Of a DNA stretch of 64,000 nt, positions 22,623 to 34,900 are shown piece by piece; the stretch's first letter is position 1, and every line of letters begins with the position of its first letter. The notes under the pieces were generated by a model. That model did no database searches. It was not told the DNA's origin and saw only the letters and a program-made list of their open reading frames with translations. The DNA comes from Atriophallophorus winterbourni (taxonomy: Eukaryota > Platyhelminthes > Trematoda > Plagiorchiida > Microphallidae). The translations under genes were made by a program, and so were the position numbers. The stretch is taken from positions 55,982 through 119,981 of the forward strand of contig JACCGJ010003446.1 of assembly GCA_013407085.1 (NCBI GenBank), read 5' to 3'.

Positions 22623-24094
22623 ATATCAATTTGAGAATAAAATGTTGTTCAGTGAGACGCAATATATTTAAGTATGATTACTCATAACAAATATTAGTCT
22701 CCCATCCGATTTGAACTCGACATACAGGTAGTCACGAATGCCGAATTACCGTTTGGATTTTCTAGTTAATCGTTGCAACAACTAATTTCACATTTCATAG
22801 AAAATTATCGATCAGATGGTGATGACCTGCGTTATTTTAATTTAACGTAATATCTGACTGCATTATTACGCAATGTCATGCTATGGAGATCATTCTTTGT
22901 ATCCAATTCTTAAAAATATTAAGGATTTAATTATTATGTGCTGAAATAAATTATATGATTATTGTCCACAAGAAGTTTCAATATAATTGCTTATAAAATG
23001 ACAATAGCTCCGCCCTGCTTGCCTAAAATGCTTAAAAACGTTCGCTTATTTACTTGTGTTGCATGTGGCGCGTTTAACCTCGGCAATAAAACTCACATTT
23101 CGTCGTTAAATTCAAACCGTTGACTTCCATTTTTTCGCCGAAATCAAATCGTTCGACTCACCCATAACAACAAATTTCAATTGTGATGTGTTGAGTGCTT
23201 GACCAGAAAGCACTACATGATTCTGTGTTTGAACACCGTGGTTCGTTGTACGTACCCTATGTAACTGTGGTATTTAAGTATATCTTTTTAAATCCACATT
23301 GTATTCGAATTTACGTATCAATTATTTTTGTTTGCTTTTTTCTAACCCTGCAACCCATATTTTTCGTTGGCTAAACTGTACCTTTACACGTTGACTTTTA
23401 TTATTGCTCTATAAATACACATCATATCCGCGGTCAAATTCATTGTACTCATGAGAACACTACCCCCTGTCACAACACAAGAGCAAATAGCGACAAAAAG
23501 ACCGACGACAACAATCGCAATCCCGTGATAATTCGGGTTTCGGAAGAATCGCATCGGAGCGGTTCGGGCGACAAAATCATCGGAAGCTCTAGGAGATGGA
23601 CAACGTCAGCCACTACATAACGCTATACAATTCGTAAAAGTCGGTCAAACAACTGCGGCATTGTGTGGGCTTGAAGCGCCGCTACCCCGTTGCCATATTA
23701 TCTTTGACCAAGGACGGGTGTTAGGCTGTCATAGTCATTATGCAACGATCCTTGTTAATTAATCTGTTGGAGCAGTTTATTGGCGACGTTTAGGTTGTGA
23801 CACAAGCTTTGACGGAACATGGGTAAGAGTAGGAACATAAATCAGGTTCATATTGTATTGACCTGAGTGATCCCAGGCTGGCTAAGAACTGCAGTGGATA
23901 TGATTTGTTTACATTTTATCAGGTGTACGCCAAACGATGAAGATGCTTCGCGATTCAATATCATACCCATCTGGATTGGGAGAATTCAAAATGGATTCAT
24001 TTCGAAGGTTTCATGAATAACGAGGATGGATGCGTTCCCTCAATGTAATCAGATGACTTTTATGCGGGAGAATAAAATCTGATCGATTCAAGAG
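22623..24094. other. Intergenic; GC-richer unassigned block at 23490-23830
   Basis: 22623-23150 is AT-rich with nothing assignable. 23155-23260 carries the repeat shared with 11105-11195. 23490-23830 is distinctly richer in GC and CpG (ATCGCATCGGAGCGGTTCGG and similar) with no open frame; it may be part of an unrecognised mobile element. The rest up to 24094 is unassigned. Confidence 0.4.
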
Positions 24095-25925
24095 TGATTT
24101 ATTGCGAAACACTGATATAAAATTAACCAGGAGATATCACCCTGGCTGGGTAAGGAAAACCCTTATCTTAAACCTCTACTGCCTTGTGGCTACACCCAAT
24201 CATGGAAAAGGCTTCAGGAGTCAACCTCAAGAAAAAATCCGGAGCCGGAGTCCCGTTAGCCAGTCCGAAGTTTTATTCAACTTCGTCCTGCCAACTCCTG
24301 CGACGGCATCGTTTTCCAAACGTATCAGCCTAGCTGTTCCTTTTGTTCCGTCGGTGCCGTGAAGAAGGAGCACTTGCTGCGTTGGCAACAGCTAGTTCTC
24401 CATCTTGAACTGCCCTGGCGTACATCACAACGCACCAGTGGAGAGGACACTCTATTTTGCTTCTGCGGATAATAACACGGGGAGCAGCAGATACCGGTTA
24501 AACGCTACGGCTCGATTGGCGTAGAAGCTCAGCGCCTAAGGTAGCCTTCGACGGTGGGAGAGACTTTCAGGTCTCATTGGACTGCTACCGCCTGCCTCAA
24601 ACTGGGCAGCCCCCAGCCAAAATGTTGACGTCTCACCACGGTCTGCTATCCTCCTTGGGTGCATGAGGATTAGGAATCAACCGACAAGCAGACTGTTTTT
24701 CTCGCACCAGCAAAACGTACTACTAAAAAACAAATGTCATTTCTGAAACTAGGAACCTGAATTTCATGACGACGTCTCGAATATCAGAAGCGTAAGAAAA
24801 TCTGCTGTTAATAACAATGAGATGAAGAGACTGAATGTTGACGTGACTGCCCTGCAAGAGACGCGATTACTAGACACTGGTATACTAACAAAAAGAGATT
24901 ACACATTTTTGGAAAGAAAGGGGTTTCAATGAGCCTCGTCTGCATGGAGTTGGGTTTGCCGTTCGAAACGACATTCTAAAAGCAACAGAACCGAACAGGA
25001 GCGGGAGCGAACGGATTTGGACTCTAAATCTGAGGTGCATTACTGGTAGCATTAAGTTGGTAAGCGTTTATGCACCGACGCTCTCTGCGACGCCTGCTGA
25101 ACAAGACGCTTTTTATCATAACCTCGTAAAAGTCCTCAAAAACGTGCCACAAAGAAACTGTGAAGTGGTATTGGGTGATTTCAATGCTAAAGTTGGTGCA
25201 GATTACGAGTATTGGCAAAACTGTCTTGGGAGGTTCGGCGTAGGTAAAACCAATCAAAATGAATAACGCCTTTTAAAATTGTGCACACAGTTGAGTCTTT
25301 GTGTCAGAAACAGCTTCCTTCAAACAAAACCACAGCAAAAGGTCCCTTGGAAACAACCTCGCTCTAAGCATTGGCATCAGCTGGATCTTATTCTTGTTAG
25401 GCGCATTAATATAGGAAGCGTACTTCTTACCAGATCATATCAAAGCGCAGACTTTGACACTGATCATTCACTGGTCTGTGCAAAACTGAAGCTTCCCGAC
25501 ACGAGATATCACCGCACCAAATTGTCTGGAAGCCTAGGATACACGTCACCCGCATGTGCGAACCTAATCTAGCTGCGCGATTTGCAAAAGCCATCACAGC
25601 CGAATTCAGCAAGACAACCTCGCTCGAATTGGTTTCAGAAAACTGGGAATCGATAAAAAGCTGCATATGTCGACTCGCACGTTCCACTTTCGGTCCGGAG
25701 AAAGCTCGAACGAGCGACTGGTTCGAAGCAAGAGCTGAACGCAGATCACGCCGCCGGCGTGCAACTGATGCAATAGAACCGAGTTCTGACTATCAATGCC
25801 AGCGCTGCGGGAGAGATTGTTCCTCCCGAATCGGACTGTTTAGTCATTCCAAAAGCTGTAGAACATTAACATTCATGCGATTGTGATGGTCGATATCGAC
25901 CGAAGGAGGCCAACAACAATGTAAT
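24095..25925 (+). mobile_element. RTE-like non-LTR retrotransposon, internally deleted
   Basis: A GC-richer 5' leader (about 24100-24770) precedes the N-terminal endonuclease (EEP) domain. In shifted frames this reads LQETRLLDTG (near 24850), FAVRNDIL (24960), KLVSVYAPTLS (25055), VVLGDFNAKVGADYE (25168), LDLILVRR (25385) and DTDHSLVCAKL (25465). At about 25735 the text jumps straight to the element's extreme C-terminus: a basic run (RRSRRRRATDAIEPSSD) and a zinc finger CQRCGRDCSSRIGLFSHSKSC (25797-25860). The reverse transcriptase is missing altogether. The 3' end is GGAGGCCAACAACAA at 25905-25920, the same as in the other RTE pieces. Several stops break the endonuclease. Non-functional. Confidence 0.85.
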
Positions 25926-26689
25926 CAAATCAATCACGTGATGTATGAAATCACATTGATCGTCGTTGAAATCAAAATACGGCAATGTTTTCGCTAAAGT
26001 CACATGGAAATGAAAGTTGCCGCATTGCACGTGATTTTTTAACTTCTAAAAATGATGGCGGCTGATTAATGAATTTTCACATGATGAATTGATTTTTTAA
26101 ATTGACGTATCAGTCGAATGACGGCACGAAAATTCGCATGGAGTATGTTCACTATATAGTGTTCCTCAAATCCTCCCCACTAACTCAGTACATCAATATA
26201 ACAGTTGCTTTGTAATCATGTTTTAAAATATTCCACGGAATATGCGACCACGTTCGGCTTCGAACCTATGATTTGAGTTCAGTTGGATCTGAATCACCAA
26301 TTATATAATGATGAAAATGAAATTATCGCTATTAACTGGTACAAATAATTAGCGAAATATTAAAGTGTATAACTGTTACGTGAATCAGAATCATGGCCAA
26401 CTACTAGACGTTCTGGTAACTGTCATAAACCATGCAAAATGTAAATGATGTACTAAAAATCTGCTCATTTTTTGTCATTATTTAATGTGATTTATCCAGA
26501 AAAGCTAACCATTTAGTACCGCAGGGGTTTTAAAGGCCCATTGCCAAAGTTTCATGTAACTGATTCAATTTATTTATTTAAATAACAAACAACAGAGACA
26601 GTATTATATTGATTCGTTGATGAAAGTATTCAACGTATTTAGGAAACGAAATATCTCCACTTTTTCTTCAATATATTGAACAACGAACA

Positions 26690-26990
26690 ATTGAATATGC
26701 TGTTGTTGTTGTTGGCCTCATTTAGTCGGTGTCGATCATGGATGTACATCACGTTAGCATGATGATCTCATGCTCCGCAGCTTTTACAATGACTAATTAG
26801 TCTTATTCGGGAGTGAAAATCTCTCCCACAGCGCTCGCACTGATAGCAGTACTCGGTCGATTGGCGTGAGTAGCCAAGAGCTCTATTTTCTCTTGTAAAT
26901 GACGCTTTACACAGTGCTCCCAAAGTGAAAGAGTTTTTCCTAACTTGAAGGGATATTGCCAAGAGCTTTCATATCTCATAAGAAAACGGA
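26690..26990 (-). mobile_element. RTE-like element, 3' end only
   Basis: On the minus strand this is the last part of the same RTE family: FTLGALCKASFTRENRA, then the zinc finger CERCGRDFHSRIRLISHCKSC, then the 3' tail of GGCCAACAACAAC repeats (plus 26700-26715). The sequence has drifted from the other copies, for instance FHSRI in place of CSSRI. About 300 bp remain. Confidence 0.75.
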
Positions 26991-27397
26991 TTTACACATC
27001 GCGTTCCTTTTTTGTGCTCTCAAGCGGTTCAATCACATCACATGCGTAAGTAAATACCTTCATTTTTGGTTAAAGAAGCGTGTTTCAGCAACAGAGCAAA
27101 GAACATACCGGTAAGTTTGATAGCTAGAACACAACCTTCTTTGACGCCTCGGCGAATTTCAAAAGCTTCTGAGCTGCAACCGTTAAAATAAACTGAGAAT
27201 CACTGCTAAAGTAGTCTAATTACTTCGTTAGATCGATAAAACAGCGTACAATGGCATTCGATTTTCCCAACACTTTTGTTGATGTTGTCTTAGGGAGAAA
27301 ATCATGTCTACGTTTGATATTCCTCTTTGGAATTGAAATATAAAAATAAGGATGAAGATGTGACCGCTTATAGGAATGCTCACATCCTTAATACATA

Positions 27398-27470
27398 GTC
27401 ACTACAACCGGTTTCAGGCTGTTTACCTTCATCCGGTAGAGACAGTAAGATTAAGTTCAGTATCATTGAA
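27398..27470 (+). repeat. Partial foldback-repeat end
   Basis: ACAACCGGTTTCAGGCTG, then TTTACCTTCATCCGGTAGAG and ACAGTAAGATTAAGTTCAGT, match the inverted end of the family seen whole at 34590-34810. Similar single ends lie at 29637-29705 and 37900-37975. They are not coding. Confidence 0.5.
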
Positions 27471-28329
27471 AATGGGCATAAGAGCTGGGTATGTGACCAC
27501 TTATAAAACTGGTCATTTCCGTTTATTTGTCCGCTTAATTTGGATTCGCTCTGTGGATTCGTCATCGTTCGGTTGGCTGTTCAAACCTAATTTATAGTGG
27601 TAATCTAGCCCAACATATGCTAAGGATAAAAATAATATTAAGAGCTGATTTTGAATATACATACCATTTTATCCCATGCACTGTGTCTGATTTGGATTTG
27701 TACATGAGTGGTTTATGCAAAAAAACAATCTTTGATCCCTTCAGACTTCTTAGGACATAGTGCTTATCCGGCTGATCAGACTATCCTGATGCGACAATTT
27801 TTTACCGATTTGATACAAGTACAATAGTTATCTGGAGTGATATTTCTGGTTGCACCTAAACTCCAATCGACTACAATATACACCGCTTTTGTTCATGCCG
27901 CAAAATCTAAGCGAGATTGTAGCGCACCTAGATTTATGCATACCAAGGGTAAATATAATCTCGGACGTGTTTATCATAAGATAATTCCACTTACATCGAA
28001 TGGATATAAAATTATTCGCCTTTGATTTTGATCTTACGGATCCAGATTTTCAAGGCTTCAGCATTCTAGCATGTCGGTATTAAAACTGATGAAAACCCAT
28101 TCTATGTCGCGAAAAGACAGGTTTAAAATGACTCAAATATCGCTATCGCACTATAAAGTTGACTGTTGTGCTGAATTCAGCATTGGATACACATTATGTT
28201 ATTCTAACCTACGTTTTCTGAGCACATTTTCAGAAAATCAGAAATAAGATTATATCATTACTTCGCAAAGATAAGCAATATAATTATCATTATGATGATC
28301 TCATCCTCAAAATATCACATTTCTGTGTA

Positions 28330-28770
28330 TACTGTCAAAGTTACTATTATTCGGCCCTGTATGCTTTCTATGAACAACTTACCAACAAACATTGTTTCAT
28401 CACATAGCAAACTGGTTTTCAAGGAAAATTTACGTACCTTCATGTTGAATAATACTATATTGGCTCTGAAACGTCCTCCGTTATGCGCACGTACTTACAA
28501 CCACATTTACCCAAACATAGTATTCCGCCCAATATTTTCGCATCACTATGTCACACTTACAATTATTTTTCCGCATCCTTCGAAACATATTGATTCGAAA
28601 TATGAAATTACGATTTATTTAAATTTTACGTGTTCATCCAATGGTATTGTAGACCTATTCGCTTTCTTCACCATGCATCTTGAATTTAAAAATAGCATCA
28701 ATTTCGAATCGCTTCATGGAATGTCACTCAAGCACTCATCTCTTGTCGAATATGTGGGTGGGTGAATGTA
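28330..28770 (+). mobile_element. Probable CR1-like 3' end fragment
   Basis: A 157-codon open frame from 28292 contains MNNLPTNIVSSHSKLVFKEN followed by LRTFML (about 28365-28455), which resembles the last residues of CR1-type RTs (W-NSLP then a short helix with a conserved LR-FM). The remaining codons up to 28765 have no recognisable family. No tandem tail was found. I treat the open frame as retrotransposon debris, not a host gene. Confidence 0.45.
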
Positions 28771-28957
28771 ATTGTTTATTTTTGAACTATAGTCATGGGA
28801 GACCAAAGTGATGTGTTGCTCACATCCCCCGCATAGTCATGGGACTGTAGTAATAATTTGCATCGCACACGTCACACATCATGACGGTTGGTACAATCAT
28901 CATATTTATTCGGCTTAGTTGAACAACGAGTTTCAACGTTCCCGCTGAAAATTCACC

Positions 28958-31900
28958 ATGGTAAACAGTGGATTCAATCAAGAATGCATACAAGCACATA
29001 ATCGGTAAGATACAAAACTCAATTGAAATTGACAAACTTGATCTCTGTCATATCTAATTTCAATTGTGACCTCAGAATATTTTTACCGGTTTAACGATTT
29101 AAAGGTTATAAAATTCACTTAAATCGCAACTAATTTCGTTAAATAAAGCATTTTGTAGCATTCTTTTAAATAAAGGCCTAACAAAATTCAATGTAAAATC
29201 GTTCTAGTTTTATTAGCATCCTGTGTTCATTACCAGCCCACGGGTATTGTTAAGCGTGCCTTCAAGCAATTCTGACGAAGTTTACATTCGTTGAGTTGTA
29301 CAGCACTTGCGTGAGAGTGAACTTATTCTGTTATTGACACCACTTTTGAGGAAACGTGAGCCATAGTTCTCAAGCTCCGTTTGCATGAGCAGATTTTGTT
29401 GGTGACACGATGTGCATAGCAAACGAATCAAACGTAACTATCTCTAAACTGGTTTCGTTATATCATCATTGTTTTCTCAGTGTAAAATATTTTTAGCTTT
29501 TTGATGGGATGAAATGCATGTAACTCGGAAATATCAGAACATAGAAAGAAAAAATTGTGTCTAGAGTTGCGATTACATGGCAAATATATAGCACAGTGTA
29601 TAACCAATGTATTGTAGTGCTCACACGCATATCACTCACAAACCACTACCAGTTTCTGGATGTTTGCCGTCATCAAGTGGAGACAGCAAGATCAGGTTCA
29701 GTATATAACGATTCAGAATAGTTTGATTCGTTGAATTGATCTATAAAAATAAGTTATGAGTTCGAATGGGGATAGATTGAATAATATTTGTTTCAGGTAA
29801 ATATGTAGAGCTATTTAGACGGACATGCGATACCACCAGAATATAATTGTGGGTACAATATGTTTAACATATGCCTAATGAGAAATATTGTGAAAATCGT
29901 TTAATATGTATTTTCGTTTCGGTTTTAAGCTACCGTCGAATGCATGGATGCCCACCATTGTCGTATGACCCGGCTTTGGCACATTCTGCCCAAAAATACG
30001 CTGAACATTTGGTCAGAATAAAGCGCATGGTACATAGCTCCGCAAAAGATTACGGCGAGAATTTGGCATGGAGGTATTCCAGTGGTGTAGTTGATATGAC
30101 AGGTTAGTTTTTCTAATAGATTATAAGTTATTACATCAGACTACTCGTTGCTCATTTTCTATGGTTTGAGATAACGTACAAAATATGTTCTAGGCTGTAC
30201 ATATCAGACTAATCGAGGATATATTGTTAAAAAGCTGACACTTTACAACTCCATTGGATTGCAGAATGGATGAAAATGTTAAAAATAATAGTAAATAATA
30301 GATAGTAGAAAATATCGCCAGACTATTAGAGCCAACTACATGATGAGGTAGTGAATTCCAATTGAAAAAAATGCCGCCGACAATAAATACGGGAGCTGGG
30401 AACGTAATGGGATAAGGTTTCTCCATGTGACACTTTCTCGTCACATACTTCAAACAGGAGTCTAATTGGATCTTATTTGGTAGGCATAATGTCAGAATTA
30501 TATCACTTCATATCCTCCTTTAATTAAAGTCACACAGACCCAGACATCGCAAATTTTTGGTGTATGAAACATTCCGAAGCCCCAAAGTAACTTTATTTTT
30601 CTGTGATAGATTTTATCAAAAAGAGCAATCTCTTTTCGCAGCCAAGATATTTATACCTGTACCGCATACACCATCGTATGGTGCAGGTAGATGTTGATTA
30701 TTCTTGGTAGCGTTACTAGCGAGAATCTTCCAAACATTCTTGGAAAGATACATACCAATCTGCTTGCATGTCACTGTACATTCTGGCAGTGAACCGTGTA
30801 CTTTAGGTTCCCACTAATCCGTAATCCAAGATATTTTCCAACGAACTCCATGCTAAGTTTTCGGTTGTTAATCGATAATTCCAATGAACATTCTTTTCAT
30901 TCTACAGTATCTTGCATTTCCTGTATGTTGAATGTCATATCATTCATAGTTGCCCAATCTGAAACGTTGTCCAAATCCCATGGCAGTTTCTCACAGTCAT
31001 CTGCAGAACAGATTTTCGTTCAAATTTTTATATCATTCGAGATCAGGACCAATTTAGGTGATATGTAAGGTAAATCATGTGTGTGTAATAGAAAAATGAG
31101 ATGGTCTATAGCAGATTCTTGTGGGACTTCGCTGGTGGTTTTGAACTTTCTGAATATCACTCCGTTTACTCTCTCCTCAAACATGAGAGGAGTGAATCGC
31201 ACACTACTAAACGCATCCGTTTTTTGAGGAAGAACTTGGTCATAAACTCTGTTAAAAGCTTTCGAAATGTCTAAATAACAAACGTTAATGCAATACTTTC
31301 TATTCAACTCTTTCATGCAGTCTTCTAACGATATGAGAACATTCGTCAGACACGAACTATGAGATCAAAATCCATGCTGCAATCGCGAATACAAATTATG
31401 CGATTTAAAGCGTGCTACCATTCTTTCTGATACTATACGTTCCATACGACATGTAGACTCAGAAACACCTCTAAGAAGCTACGAATTTAAGAGTACCTTC
31501 TCCACGTCGTCCACAGATTGTAGCGTTATTCTTGGAAGGCGACGATCATCCTTGTGAGGATCATTCAGGTGGCGGTTCAGCCGAACTATTGATGAGGGAG
31601 TAACTGCAACCAGTGTCATCTGACAACAGAGTTTATGACACTCCATTAAGTCATGTTTTTACTTAGCATCGAACAACGTTTTCCGTGACTCGGTCACGTT
31701 GGTACATATAACACTAAGCTTTACATATGTCGATTTTGATTTACAATTTGAATCGGTCATCTAAGAAATGGTTTCGCTTAGTCCTTTCTCGTTTCCTCGA
31801 AGTTGACGAGTCCCTGATTCCGACGAACACTTACGCTGTATTCACTTCATGTTCCAGTATGACGCATTATCTCTTAGCTCTTTGGTAGTAGCCTCTTATT

Positions 31901-34900
31901 CTGGAAACAATAGTTGGTTTCTGAACATTTTATCAATTCAGTCAATATTTGTATACTGCATTCGAGTCCATTTAGACGCGTCTCAGTTTCATCCTTAAGA
32001 GCAAAATCAGAATTGAATCTTGTAATACGCCTCGGTAGTTGATATCACGATGTAGAAAGTATAACCAGTCGATGGAGAAGAATAAAATCCTTTCAATGTC
32101 GTTAATCCATTTGAGGACTTGAATAGTCTTACCAGCATTGCACGAGTAGAGCCGATATGGAAAAATCCCAAAAATAAAGAATGGGCTTCAGATAAGAAAG
32201 CAGTGCGTTATAAACGGTGCAACGCAGTTCGGTGAAATTGTACTTAAAGTGAAATTGTCAAGCTACAAGGACGTCAAACGGTACACAACTTGTTCTGTTT
32301 GAAAAATATAGTTTTGAACTGTTAATGCTTTGAAGCACGCAATGAACACTGGAACAAAAGGACAAGTTGTGAAACTACAGAATCGCTTTACAATAGGTAA
32401 TTCAGCAGTTCCCACCCATCCTGTTTGGTGTCTGAACATATCTAATTCTCTTCCTTGAAACCATTTTTGGTAATGACGCACAAGCTCAGTTCCAAGTGCA
32501 CTTGGTATGTGTCTGTCAGTAATGTGAACAGAAGTTTCACCTTAAAAATCAACTACACAACATAATAGTGTGCATTTAGATAGTCGCAGAGCATCAACCA
32601 ACAAATTCTGACTCGAGTTACATGGAAAACCTCTCGGGTGTTAACACAAGGTAAAGTAATAAGCATTAGCCCTAGTTAAATGAAAGTATGTTAATATCAT
32701 ATAACCGTCGGTATAATTCAGGTAAAAACATTTGGAATCCATTGTGGTTCGTAAGAAATGGTTTGCGATCAGAAAATAAAAATATAAATGCAGTATCGAA
32801 CTAAAATATGTCCTTCAGGATTTCTATTTGGTATATGGTTTAAAACAGGTTCTCATAAGCACATGTTGAATTTCAAATTCACTAAAATATGGAAGAAATG
32901 TACAACAAGAAAGATCGATTTTTCGAAGCAAAAATAGCAAATTGGCTGAACATTGAACAATTTAACTTTCAACTTTAGATACCAATGATATTCATTACAC
33001 ACACGAGCACAGAGAAAATTTTAATCATCCTGGCCTCGTTTTAAATATGTTCTCGTATTACCTAAAATAAAAACTGCAAGGGACGATTTTCTCATTCCCA
33101 TTAACATGTTTTTTTCTTACAGGCGAAGAGGCAACTAAAATGTGGTATGATGAGATTGAGATTTACCGATTTTCTTCTCCGAAATTTTCGAAAGCCACCG
33201 GTGAGTTTCACTCGAAATAAACTTATTTACTTATAGTGAAAGCATTTATATAAATATTTTCGAGTTTTTATTGTAGCACAATAAGATTATGATCATTCAG
33301 AGACACTTTAAATTAACATTTTAAATACAACAGAACTAATATCTACATTTCCTCAGTTATGTCGGTTACAGTGTTTACTTTGATCATTTGCTCGACATTG
33401 TCATAATTAGATTATTTTTAAATGTGACATGAACTTTCCTATCATATCGTAAATGCTTGAATTGGAGCGTAGTTTTCACACAAACCGTGGGTTCAAACAC
33501 TGTAAAATTTGAATAAGGGATATTCTGGGATCTGATTTTACCATGACTAGAAGAGTTTAGGTTATTTCTATTTTGTTATCTTCACTTCGTTTTAACTCCA
33601 ACCCAGCATTACAAACAATAGAAACTTTGATAAAATTGATTTCCACAAAATTTTCGAGAATCCGCCCGTAAAACGGGATGGTGGATGCAAATATGATTTT
33701 ATCTCATGTAGCCAAATTCAATATCAGTTTAAATTGCTTGAAAATCTCAATTATATATAAATATATATATAATTCATGGAAACCATAACTGGAAACTTGT
33801 CTTTAATGCGCGTGCGCCTATAAAGATTAATGCAAACAGAAAATCGTACAACACTTTATATGAAGAACCGAATAGATTGATAGAATAGTTAAACTTGAAA
33901 GCGTAGACTGCATATAGTTGATAGTTGATTGCTTAGCAACAGAACCCATCTGCCTCGCGATAAGATAATTTTGCAAACTTATGTGTGAATTCGGGCAAGT
34001 GAATTGATCAGAAAATCGCATAAATTGAACAGTATGGAATAAAACAAACCATTTTTCTGAACATTTAAGCAAGAATTTCGGTGCCATACGATTTGGTTAC
34101 AAGGAACTTTCATTGTCAATAGTTTCCGTGTGATGGAAAATATGTGTCCAAATCACATTTGTTTGTTGTAAGCATCAATTCCCATAGTTAATGAGCTTCC
34201 TCACCAAAATTATCAGTGAAAATCTTCGACTCTTTTTTAAATAATAGTTCTTTCAGTGAACATCTGACAATTTAGAGGAATGAATATTTCCATTTTCATT
34301 TTGTAACACTTAGCCTTTTTGATCAAAATATCGCAAACGTGCTATAACTGGTTTCTCTCTATGAATTACACGTATGGCGCAATGTTTAATAATATTAAAC
34401 CAAAAGACCATAACATGCGGCTAACGTGCTCTGGACTGACGCAGGTGACGTCAGCAATGTGTTGAATGTGGAACCAAAGACAGAAAATAAGCTATCATTT
34501 ATTCTTGACCTCGATTATCTATTTTATATAATCTACGCTAAATGATCAAATAATAAAACAGTGTAAACATAAACGGTACATAAATGATCATTTGCATGCA
34601 TGACCATCACACACCCCACGACCGGTTTCGTGCTGTGTGCAATCATCAGGTAGGGACAGAAAGATCAGGATTTGCAGGCGCTTCAAACGGTGTGAAAATG
34701 GTAAACAAGTTGCGCTTATACACCACTGTTGGATAAGGTTGATACGACCAACCTGTGGGATGCAAACAGCACAAAACCGGTCGTGTGATGTGTGTGTGAT
34801 GGAAGTGCATCCAAATGAGCATTTTATTCCTGATCTTGAGTTAAAACTCTCTATGCACGAACAAAAAGCTCTTTTGCATGCATTTCCATCACACACTCAT

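Noticed and set aside
28292..28765. Host protein of 157 residues
   Set aside because: Its one recognisable block matches the C-terminal end of CR1-type RTs. No splice context or other conserved feature.
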